Source: Plotosus lineatus
Lineage: Eukaryota; Chordata; Actinopteri; Siluriformes; Plotosidae
Length of the DNA stretch: 64,000 nucleotides
Reading direction: 5' to 3'
Assembly (NCBI GenBank): GCA_024760905.1
Contig: CM045750.1
Location: 15,922,919 to 15,986,918, forward strand
In this document: positions 31,645-64,000 of the stretch, piece after piece
Layout of the letters: each line of letters starts with the position of its first letter
Numbering within the stretch: position 1 is the stretch's first letter
Notes under the pieces: generated by a model
What the model was told of the DNA's origin: nothing
The model's database searches: none
The model's input: only the letters and a program-made list of their open reading frames with translations
Made by a program: the position numbers and the translations under genes

Positions 31645-32320
31645 GGGCAGTGGTGGCCTGATCACGTGCTGGATCACTTATCTTCAGGTTGGGGGTTCGA
31701 GTCCCACTCTCCACAAGGTTGTCACTGTCCCCCCCCCCCAGTGCACCGAACTGGGTTATCCAAGGACGGCCATGTCTCTCACTGTCTATGGTGTGAGGTT
31801 CATGTAAAAGAACCATTCCTGATTTGCGACAAGAGTAGCTGCAAAGCCGTCAGCATGTTTCTGCCCTGCGATGACCTGGTGAGCTGTCCAGGGTGTACCC
31901 TGCCCTCGCCCAGAGTCGGCTGGGATGGGCCCCAGCCTCCCTGCGACCCTTCACTTCACTTATCCCTTAACATCCGAGGATGTCGTTGGGGCACCTTCAT
32001 GGCGAGACTTGGGCTGATTTGGCCTGGCGGAGCCCATTCCTCTCCAGGTCGAAGAAACACACTTTGCAGCCTACTCTTTACGAAAGTCAGCAATGGTTCT
32101 TTTACATGCCTTTCACCATAGACGGTGAGAGACATGGCTTGCCCTTTGATAACCCAGTTAGCTGCACTGAGGGGACAGTGGCAACCTTGTGAGGACTCGA
32201 ACCCCCAACCTGAGGATCAGCGATCCTGCGCCCTAACCAGGAGACCGCCACTGCCTCCCCGCAATCTTAATTAGGATTAAGCGGTTACAGAAAATGAACT
32301 GAACACTCTCAGGGATGTGA
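31645..32320. mobile_element. Nested SINE block: family A (+), repeat C tail, family A (-)
   Basis: 31645-31858 is a plus family A head and body. 31859-31960 is a repeat C tail (CTGCGATGACCTGGTGAGCTG). 32068-32262 is a minus family A copy, and 32263-32310 resumes with a repeat C end (GGATTAAGCGGTTACAGAAAATGAA). The order implies the minus SINE went into the repeat C tail. Confidence 0.7.
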
Positions 32321-32739
32321 CAATCACCACAAACTTTCTTGTAGGATCTTGTGCTTTTCATCACAGACAAGAGCTGATTAGGTGAAATATAGTCCCGGTT
32401 TATTTTCCTGGTTAAATAATACAACCAACAATCGCTCTTTACCACAATGTTTAACTACATATGTGTCTATAAATCAGAAAATTCTCAACATTATTTTCCA
32501 TTTTAATGTTTTACCAAAAGTTTATTAAGGTGGTTCTACTGATCTCTCGTCTAGGTCGCTTTGGAAGGATCAATCAAAAATTAAGACACGTCAGCAAGAG
32601 ACATTGAGAATGTCTCAATATACACAAGACAGATCGAGTTTGATTCCTGGCTTTATCCAAAATGAATAATTTTATTTTTGCTGAGTCACAGACACTTCTT
32701 GTTCACACTGTAGCAGTGCCAGTTCTTTATGGGTTTATT

Positions 32740-33310
32740 TTATATTTATCGTGAACAGTTTCGATGGCACACACCTTCCAGCCTATCAAAACTGGGTCAC
32801 CTTGACCTATATTTGAAGGTCACAGAGGTCAGTTCATCAAAAATGTCCATTACTACTCCAGAGGGTGTAAGTTTCGACAGATACATTTCAAATTTATATC
32901 AGCAATATAAATGTGTCAAGTTTAGCACAAGCTATATTGTTATTTATATCATATATGCCTCCTTGTGAACCGTGTAAAAACCAAGTCAATCTTGACCTAG
33001 TTTGAGGTCACAGATGTCAATGTGAGTAAAGCCACATGCACGCCAGCATATCAAATTTCTAATTTGATTTGCTTTTATTTTATATCAGACATTACGCTCA
33101 ACTGCATTCTCCATCTTCCAATCAAAATTGAGCCACCTTGACCTATTTTTCAAGGTCAGAGATGTTGATTCATCAAAAATTCCCATATACACTCCAGAAG
33201 GGACAGGTTTAGACAGGACAGTTTTGAATTTATAGTCGTTATACTTTTGTGTCAAGGTCCTCAAACCTATTAAAACTGTCACCTTGACCTAACTTCAAGG
33301 TCACGGCAGC
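32740..33310. repeat. Short tandem series with paired AGGTCA half-sites
   Basis: Four diverged units spaced 120-190 bases apart each hold TGACCT followed by AGGTCA: 32803-32822, 32993-33010, 33139-33158 and 33285-33303. The spacers are 8, 6, 8 and 7 bases. Shared flanks (CATCAAAAATNNCCATNNACTCCAGA) show the units are copies of one another. Confidence 0.65.
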
Positions 33311-34652
33311 CATATATAATACACAATCATGTAAAAAGTCACATATATCAAATTTAACACGGGATTGTTTGCTATTTATAACAGATGTACATATTTATAT
33401 AATTTTGCACATTGTTTCTATATAAAAAACTCAAATTTAGAAAAACATGACACTAAACGTGCTGTTAAACATGTGGGAAACACTTAGTGCCCCTTTAATT
33501 ATAACATTTGATCTATCAAACTATTCAGTAAAAGCAAATTCTGGTTCAAGCTCCGAGCCAGTTTTCCTCAAAAAAGAGAGCTTCATATGACAATTTTAAA
33601 TAAATAATTTTTAAAAATGACATCCGGAAAAATTTCATGAACTGGTTTATTTTCAGAATGCAGATGTAAAGTTGCAAGATACGTTTACAATATTTTGTCT
33701 TAATCATATGTCCAGTAAACACAGACTAAACCCAAACAGTTCCAGTTTTATCTCAGACATTAACATTACACTTAACCCACAAATACAACTTCCATACTGA
33801 GACTCATTTACCATTTAAAGTTCCCATGTTTTTCTTCCCTTTTTTTTCTCCAGTCTACACTGCATTCATTCATGTTTCAAACCTTGGTAACTTTCCAGGG
33901 GAGTATTGCTTTAAATAATTTATTTTTTAAAAATATTGCTCATGCATAGATGGTCCCATTTTTTCTATGTATAAAGCACACTCGCGTAGACATGTTCATG
34001 TACATAAGACACAGGAAAATGAGATGGTAACTACTGGAATGTGTGAAAGCTTCTGCCTGTTAGTCTAAGTGCTTAACCATAAACTATACTTACATATAAA
34101 ACGCTAGGAAAATAAGCATCTTATTTGATGTCTTACAAAGAGGCCACAAGAGTATGTACTGCATATAGGCAATACTGCACGTGAGTAAGGCCTTGTCTCC
34201 ATATTCCCATACGACGTTTTAGAGCAGTCAGGATCAAGATGCACATTTTAAAATGACACTAGTCATTCGTGTGTACTGCTCCATAATCAAATATGCAAAT
34301 AAAATACACATGGTACAGTCCGACATGGCTTAGGTTCCATCATGGATATGCTTTGGTCATCTTGCATCATAAACATAGAAAGGCGTGTACCAGATGTGTG
34401 GATCTGTTGGAACCTTAAATTTGGTCTAGGAAAAAAAAACCCTCCATCCCACCCCCCCTTAACTAAACCCCCTAAGCCCGTTTACAAATATATCCCGGGT
34501 CTTGCCAAACCTAAACATAATCTGCTGTTAATTGAGTTTTTCCTCTTTCTTTTTTTAATTGTTATGGCTAATTTATTTAACCTGAAGCCTTTCATCCAGC
34601 AAATGGCTTGTGGGTCAGACGTCGGCTTCTGATTGACCGTTGCATATTTCTT
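33311..34652 (-). other. pls3: Probable pls3 3' untranslated region and downstream flank
   Basis: It follows the pls3 stop at 34655-34653. Minus-strand AATAAA signals are readable at 34572-34577, 33919-33924 and 33646-33651. Plastin 3 mRNAs usually have a long 3' UTR, so the more distant ones are plausible. No other gene or clear repeat is seen. Confidence 0.4.
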
Positions 34653-58290
<23,638 letters not shown>

Positions 58291-58341
58291 GGAGAAAAAC
58301 CTCAACCTTCCTGACTCCAAAAACGTGCTTTTTTTTGTCCC

Positions 58342-59580
58342 CTGTTGGGACAAGAACAGAGAGAGACAGGGGGCAGGAAAAAAAATAAATAAATAAATAA
58401 ATAAATAAAAAACCACTGTTCACTTCCAAGGCCAGTTAATGTTGCATTCAGATTTAACATGCTTGTGATGCCCTCATGAATGAATGAATGAATGACTTTA
58501 CTGTTTTGTTCAGAATACAGGACGCTCGGTTTGCATGAGACACAAAGGGTTGCTAAACATGCAAATAAAGATCACTGCATTTGTCTTGACGTGAGGAACA
58601 AAAATGTTACATGCAAAACTTTACATTCTGATGCACACAATCAGCACTTGAAAGACTAAATTACCTCCACATGGTCTGTCTTTAAACAAACACAGTATGT
58701 ACGTAAATCTAACAAAATGGTTCTTTAATGACCTCAGGAAACACCAGAAATATAAAGCTTATAAGCTACAGACTTGACTTATGACATTTCTACATATCTG
58801 TCCATCAGATAAGTCCGAGAGCACTTTTTTAATTTGGTTTTTCCAGAGCTGACAGAACGAAACAGCTTTGAAGAAGGAAATACTACTCGAACACAAGGGA
58901 CCTACACAAGCCTTAAACGTAATGGTTTTTACTATGATGACCATTTTTATAAATTTAATTATAGAACGTGGGACCGCTGGTGTCATGGTTCGGGTGCTGT
59001 GCTCATGATTGAGACAGCATGAAAATGAATTCCCATCAGACTCCTACCATGCTAACCTGAAGGTTTTACACTAGGGCCATGATGTTCACAATCTCAAAAT
59101 TAAAAAAAAAAAAAAAGAAATAAAGAACGAAAGATAAAAAGAGAAAAAAAGGCATGGAGCTTCATTATTTATAATCAGAAACACAATTGGGGTATAAAAA
59201 GAGAGACAAGTGCATCCAAGTGAAGAAACAAGAAAGAACTGTGTTGCCACAAGATCCCGACGATGGCACATCAAGGCCTGTTACGTTCTGTTCAGGTTTA
59301 CTCCACTCTGAGATTCCTACATTTGGTTATGGATGATGTGAAATGATAATGATCCTGTCAAATTATTCACCAAGTTCCTTCAAAATCACAATTTCACCAA
59401 GTTCCCTCAAGATCTGGGCAACATGTGAACCACAACTGTGCCTCTCTACCCAGTAGTACTGTCTCTGTCTGTCCCAGTAGAACACTATTAAAAAAGAAAA
59501 AGAAAATTTAAATAACCAAGTGAAACTCCAAATCAATCACACTTCTCAAACAACAGCCCACCCAGTTTTGAAGAAACACA
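58342..59580. other. pls3 upstream (probably leader intron), no gene
   Basis: It contains an (AAAT)n run at 58382-58408 and a (GAAT)n run at 58477-58495. A leader exon for pls3 should lie upstream of 58341, but I cannot point to it. Confidence 0.4.
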
Positions 59581-59699
59581 AAAAGTGAATCAATTTTCCG
59601 CTGTTGTGCAAACAGAACACATAATAGGTGGAAATCATAGGCAATTAGCAGGAGAGGCACTGAAGGTGGTAACCACAGATCATTTCTTAATCCTCATCT

Positions 59700-60820
59700 T
59701 CTCTGGCAGATTTTTGGCACTTTTGCAATTTGTCAGTACTCCCACCACTCAAGGTATCATGAGGCAGTGTCTACAAGCCACAAAAAGGTACCCAGGTAGT
59801 GCATCTCATTCAGGAGGCCACATCAAAGGGCACTGTGGCAAGAAGGTCTGCAGTGTCCCCAAGCACAGTGTCAAGAGCATGAATACCAGGAGACACGAAG
59901 GAACTAAAGGAGGACAACAAACCAGCAACAGGACCGTCATCTGCTACTTTGTGCATGGAACAGGAGGAGCACTGCTAGAGTCCTACATCGTGACCTCCAA
60001 CAAGCCTTGAATGCGCAGATTTCTGCTAAAACAATCAGAAATCGACTCCATGAGGGTGGTATGAGACCCTGATGTCCACAAGTGGGGCCTGTACTTACAG
60101 CCAAACACCGTGCAGTCCAGTTGAAAGAGAACATCGAGATTGGCAGATTCACCATTGGTGCCCTGTACTCATCAGAAGTGAGAGAAGGTTCACCCTGAGA
60201 ACATGTGACAGCATTCGTTACCTGGATGAGATCCTGAGTCCCTGAGACCAATTGTGAGACAGCTGGGGCAGTGGAACCTAGATTCCTTCTGATGCATGAC
60301 ACTGCGAGGCCTCAAGTGTCCAGAGTGTGCCAGAAGTTCCTGCATGATGATGGCATTTATGTTATGGGCTGGCCTGTACATTCCCCAGACCAAAATCCAA
60401 TTGAGCACATCTGGGACATAATGCCACCAGCACCACATTGCACCACAGTCCGATCCGAATCTGGGAGGAGGTCCCCCAGGAAAGCTTTCATCGTATCATC
60501 AGGAGCATGTCCAAGCATTGTATGGAGTGCATACAGGCACATGGAGACCACACACTACCGAGGCTCATTTAGATTAGTCTTGAGGAAACTCCACAGAGGT
60601 TGGGCCAGCCTGTGATCTGATTTTCCACTTTGATTTTGAGTGTAATTCTGAATCTATGCCTCCATGGGATGAAGATTTTTAATTCCATTAAACATTCTGA
60701 TGTTGTCTTGTTTTCAATGCATTCCACTATGTAATGAATAAAGATTTTCATCCAGAATCATTCATTGAGATCTAGGAGTTTGAGCGTTCCCATTATTTGT
60801 TTTGAGCATTGCATAAATAG
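59700..60820 (+). mobile_element. Tc1-like transposon remnant with internal deletion
   Basis: The text encodes [10 protein letters not shown], then TAKHRAVQLKE, then LRTCDSIRYLDEILS, HDTARPQVSRVCQKFL, GWPVHSPDQNPIEHIWD. These are HTH and DDE pieces of a Tc1 transposase (HDxARPH, SPDxNPIEH). The middle catalytic block between LRTCDS and YLDE is missing, and stops are present. The right end has GAGCGTTCCCATTATTTGTTTTGAGCA. Confidence 0.85.
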
Positions 60821-60842
60821 GTACCAAAAAAAACGCTGGGAA

Positions 60843-60975
60843 GGGCTCCCAAGTGGCACATCAACAAAGTGCGTGACTATTCATCCAGAGATTGGAAGTT
60901 CGAATCCAGGTTAATGCCACAGCCACCCATGACCGGACGTTGATGGAAGCTCACGGGAGGGAAGGCATACACACA
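60843..60975 (+). mobile_element. tRNA-derived SINE, third type
   Basis: GGCTCCCAAGTGGCACATCAAC with GGAAGTTCGAATCCAGG forms a tRNA-like head, followed by AGCCACCCATGACCGGACG. It is short and ends at the pogo-like element. Confidence 0.6.
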
Positions 60976-61301
60976 CAGTATACCCCTGATTATTCGTGGT
61001 TTTGCACCCACAGTTTGAGTATTCGCTGACTGCCGAGCAACCGGCACATGATTAAAATTCAGCCAATTGCTGTTCTCCTTTCTCCTGATTGGCTGAGCTG
61101 ATGTCCCACCCATTTTTCCTCATTAGCGCACAAGTTGTCAATGAGCCTCTTTTTTTATGTGTTTTAATTACCAGTTAAGCTCGATGATACCACTCAAACA
61201 CTATGCGTCTTCTCTGGCTAAGCGAAAGAAAATGCTGGATGTCTCTTCTGAAGAAATAAGACTTTCTCCTGAGGAACGACGGTTTTCTCTGAACTGTTGT
61301 A

Positions 61302-62357
61302 TTAAAATCTTTTTCAATTATTATTCCAGTACAGTACCTAAGTTCATGTTTATGCGTGAGATTTTATGTTCTGTAGCATGTTTAACAAACGCGACCAAAA
61401 GGATAAACTTTATTACAGTACTCTTCATCTTCTTTTACATTGAACTTGGAGTGACAGCTCCAAGATGGCGCTGCCCAGGGGGCGATGTCGCGGAGTTCTC
61501 AGAGTCAAATTTTTTCTTTGTTCGTTTTAATTTGTTTTACTTCTTGTTTTGTTTGTTCATGTTTTGCACTATGCTCGACTCTACTACAGTGATAAGATCT
61601 GAGTATATTCGGGCGTGTATAATTAAGCATGCTCAACTGGGCTTCTTGTTAGCCGGGGTGCGGCTAGCAGAGCTAATATGCTATGGTAGGCAGCTCAACG
61701 CGAGCCGCACCCCAGCTAACAAGAAGCCCAGGTGGGAAGGGGCCGAACGACGACTCCGGCGCTTGGGCTTGCAGGGGATGAAGACCATGTAACCGGCTGG
61801 TGCAATCACCTCATCGAGTGTATTCTCCTTGAGCCATGTTTCACAGAAACACAGTCCTGTAGATCCCTCTGCGCTGCAATCTGAGCATGAAGCTTGTCCA
61901 TCTTGTTTCGCAGGGACTGAACATTTTCAAGCAGTATGGCCGGAAGTGCTAACCAAGCCTCTGAGAACTCCGCCAGGGCAGTTAGCATTGAGCTCCCACA
62001 GCATATTAGCTCACGAGAGAAGTTATTGCGTGCGAAGTTGCCCGAAGCTGATCATAGCTGTAGTAGAGTCGACCAATCATAGACGGGCATAGTGCAAAAC
62101 ATGAACAAACAAATAAAACAAATTAAAATGAACAAAGAAACAATTTGACTCCGAGAACTCCGAGACGTTGCCCTCTAGGCAGCGCCATCTTGGAAATATC
62201 ACTCCAAGTTCAATGTAAAAGGACATGAAGCGTAATAAAGTTTATCCTTTTGGTATCATTTGTTCAACATGCTACAGAACATAAAATCTCACGCACAAAC
62301 ATTTTAAGAATTAACTTAGGTACTGTACTGGAATAATAATTGAAAAAGACTTTAAAA
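61302..62357. repeat. ~290-bp inverted repeat arms around a ~470-bp centre
   Basis: The left arm (about 61302-61589) and right arm (about 62058-62357) match closely in inverse, for example AGTACAGTACCTAAGTT, GTGAGATTTTATGTTCTGTAGCATG and CCAAGATGGCGCTGCC. The arms extend beyond the LINE 5' end on both sides. Confidence 0.88.
61640..62180 (-). mobile_element. LINE 5' end with AP-endonuclease start, truncated
   Basis: Minus-strand reading from CCAAGATGGCGCTGCC (62195 downward) leads to ALPAILLENVQSLRNKMDKL, HAQIAAQRDLQDC and, after a one-base shift, CFCETWLKENTLDEVIAPAG. This is the N-terminal APE endonuclease signature of fish LINEs (LLxNVxSLxNKxDEL...CFTETWL). The rest of the ORF is absent. 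A second inner inverted repeat (GGGCTTCTTGTTAGCNGGGGTGCGGCT, 61641-61667 and 61698-61726) follows. Confidence 0.75.
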
Positions 62358-62666
62358 CGAGTGCTTTACACAGTATATGCTGTATTATGTTTATATTTTA
62401 TTTCTCAATAAAAATAACAGTAAAAACTGAAAAGTTTTTCTTAATCATTACTCTATTATTACTGTATTAATGAGGAAGACTGTCTATAGAATGTGTTTCA
62501 GAAGCATATTTTAGTGAATGTAATAGATTTACTTCCGGCTGCTCATTTGTGCACGTGACGTGATACATGGGGTTTTACTTCCGGGGACAGAACTCGCGGA
62601 TTATCTCGATTCGCGGGAGGGCTCGGAACCGAACCCCCGCGAATGTTGAGGGCCTACTGTATATAT

Positions 62667-62985
62667 GGGGCCGGTGGTGGAGTGGTGAGGGTGCTGCGCT
62701 CATGATCCGGAGGTCACGGGTTCAAATCCCACTGAGACCCCTACCTGTGCCAAGACCCCTGGGCAAGGTCTTAACCACAAGTGTGCCTCTGTTTACCCAG
62801 CAGTATAAATGGGTACCAGTAAAAATATACTGGGGAGGTAACCTGCGATGGACTAACATCCCATCCATGAGGAGTTGAACTCCTAGTTGCTTCACACGAC
62901 AGAAACTGAGGATAAGCACCGGCCTGATGAGGCGTTATGGCTTGGGTCTAAAAAGCCCACGGACTTTCCCGACTGACCTGCCTGC
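62667..62985 (+). mobile_element. tRNA-derived SINE, family B
   Basis: The head GGGGCCGGTGGTGGAGTGGTG with GGTCACGGGTTCAAATCCCACTG is followed by the usual family B body. This is the only plus-strand copy. It begins at the TA flank of the pogo-like element and ends in a (TA)n run. Confidence 0.85.
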
Positions 62986-62988
62986 CTA

Positions 62989-62990
<2 letters not shown>

Positions 62991-63027
<37 letters not shown>
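62991..63027. repeat. (TA)n microsatellite
   Basis: About 18 TA units directly after the SINE. Confidence 0.92.
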
Positions 63028-63030
<3 letters not shown>

Positions 63031-64000
63031 ATATTTTGAAATAACTGATAATTTAACTTGGATCCGTTAGAAAAAAAACATCAACTGGTGATGAAATCCA
63101 CCAGTTAATTTTGTTCTCAGTCTAATGTATTCTAAATCCATTATGCTCTGAAGAGAGAAAAAAATACTCCAATTACAGAGGCAACAAAAATGTAGCAACA
63201 ACAAAACATTTCTCACTGTATGCATACATTAGTTTTGTACTTTTGTTTAAAACACCTTTTTTTCGACTGAATCTGACTGATATTTCTGTGGTTCCGGATC
63301 TAAAAAAGCCCAAGCTGAGCCCAAGAACATAGAGCACCCGCTTTCTCAGCAATGACTCAACACCACAGTGGGCAAAGTGAAAGTTAGACTTGCACACACC
63401 CATCACAATGGTTTTCTGTCACTCCTCCCTCTTCGAGGAGAACAAAAACACAAACTATGCATAATTAGCTCCCTCTGACACCCATCATTAACAAAAACAG
63501 TAGAACAACAAAAGGAAAGTAAAAATATAATGTATTTGTGTTGATCCAGCCTCCATTTATGAGATTAGTCATCCATGTTTCTTAGATTTAAGCTGACTCT
63601 GGATCAGGTTTTCATGCCTTGATATTTCTGGCAAGTACAAAAATAAGATACCAGATTAAAAGGTTTTATCCTGTATTCCATGCAAGATGTTTCCAGGTTT
63701 GTCTATCTCAGAGACTCCACCCAAAACACCGTTGCTGTCCCGCAACAAACACCGCCCCAGGTCCCTTTCCCTGACTGCATAGAAGAGAGAACTGAGCCAT
63801 GGTACATTGATTTTAATGCATAAATAGTCCAATAAGTTAAAAATTAAAACAAAATGATCCTTCGAAAGAATGCCCCCCAACACACACACATTCTCTTTTT
63901 CATAAACAAAAAAGATCATAAACCCTTTCTGCTTTCAGACATGAAGCATCATGAGGGCCTGGAGTCATTTAAACTTTAAGCATTATTAACCGAACACTTT
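63028..64000. other. Right edge, nothing recognised
   Basis: No exon, RNA gene or repeat family was identified. If pls3 transcription starts further right, this is its leader intron. Confidence 0.4.

Larger units (their letters stand above)
60976..62659. mobile_element. Pogo/Tigger-like element containing an inverted LINE structure
   Basis: The ends CAGTATACCCCTGATTATTCG and, read back, CAGTAGGCCCTCAACATTCG are related, and TA follows the right end. Both end regions carry TGATTGGCTGAG- or GGGTTTTACTTCC-type pogo text. The interior 61302-62357 is a large inverted repeat with LINE sequence. Confidence 0.7.

Noticed and set aside
32740..33310. Regularly spaced repeats that could suggest a CRISPR-like array
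   Set aside because: The units are diverged, 120-190 bases apart, in a vertebrate genome, and have no conserved direct repeat.
61157..61792. 211-codon plus-strand open frame
   Set aside because: It runs through the pogo-like end, the left inverted arm and antisense LINE sequence, so it is a chance chimera.

Overview
The window is vertebrate nuclear DNA, almost certainly from a ray-finned (teleost) fish. The genes are split into short exons with GT-AG introns. The introns and intergenic DNA are AT-rich and full of fish-type repeats: tRNA-derived SINEs, Tc1/mariner, pogo/Tigger-like and hAT elements, MITEs and LINE debris. There are no bacterial features, no CRISPR array and no true tRNA or rRNA gene. 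The species cannot be named from the sequence.

Three protein-coding genes were found, all on the minus strand, so they read from high to low coordinate. (1) A Nup62-family FG nucleoporin (probably nup62l) has nine coding exons from 10268 down to 2380. Its last ~90 codons lie off the left edge, and a probable 5' non-coding exon and promoter sit near 15.04-15.24 kb. (2) A cyclic-nucleotide-gated channel alpha subunit of the olfactory CNGA2 type has six coding exons from 26518 to 18399 and encodes 674 residues. (3) A plastin/fimbrin actin-bundling protein, closest to plastin 3 (pls3), has fifteen coding exons from 58290 to 34653 and encodes 629 residues. Reading phase is continuous across every junction I placed. 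The three proteins do not form one pathway (nuclear pore transport, sensory transduction, actin bundling). To my knowledge the human relatives NUP62CL, PLS3 and CNGA2 are all on the X chromosome, so the trio looks like an old syntenic block rather than a functional cluster.

Layout. 0-15 kb: nup62l exons with pogo-like elements (81-1125, 10367-11229, 12188-12536), a TTAA-flanked transposon carrying a P2X7-tail-like reading frame (1246-2057), a MITE inserted in a LINE (8.27-9.48 kb) and a SINE inside a hAT element (13579-14164). 15-18.4 kb: intergenic. 18.4-26.5 kb: cnga2, with introns crowded by one fish repeat (called repeat C here) and two opposed Tc1 remnants. One Tc1 terminal repeat ends about a dozen bases from the exon 3 splice acceptor. 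26.5-34.6 kb: intergenic repeats, a TA/CA microsatellite and a run of paired AGGTCA half-sites. 34.6-58.3 kb: pls3, with a hAT copy inside a Tc1 remnant (36300-36956), TA-flanked MITEs and three related palindromes in introns 1-2. 58.3-64 kb: upstream part of pls3, with a Tc1 remnant and a pogo-like element containing a ~1 kb inverted repeat around a LINE 5' end.

I found no convincing new multi-gene system. The best leads are a transposon end at a functional splice site, a methionine in place of threonine beside the selectivity glutamate of the channel pore, one SINE head joined to two different tails, and the inverted LINE structure. All coordinates come from reading by eye; no alignment or search was run.
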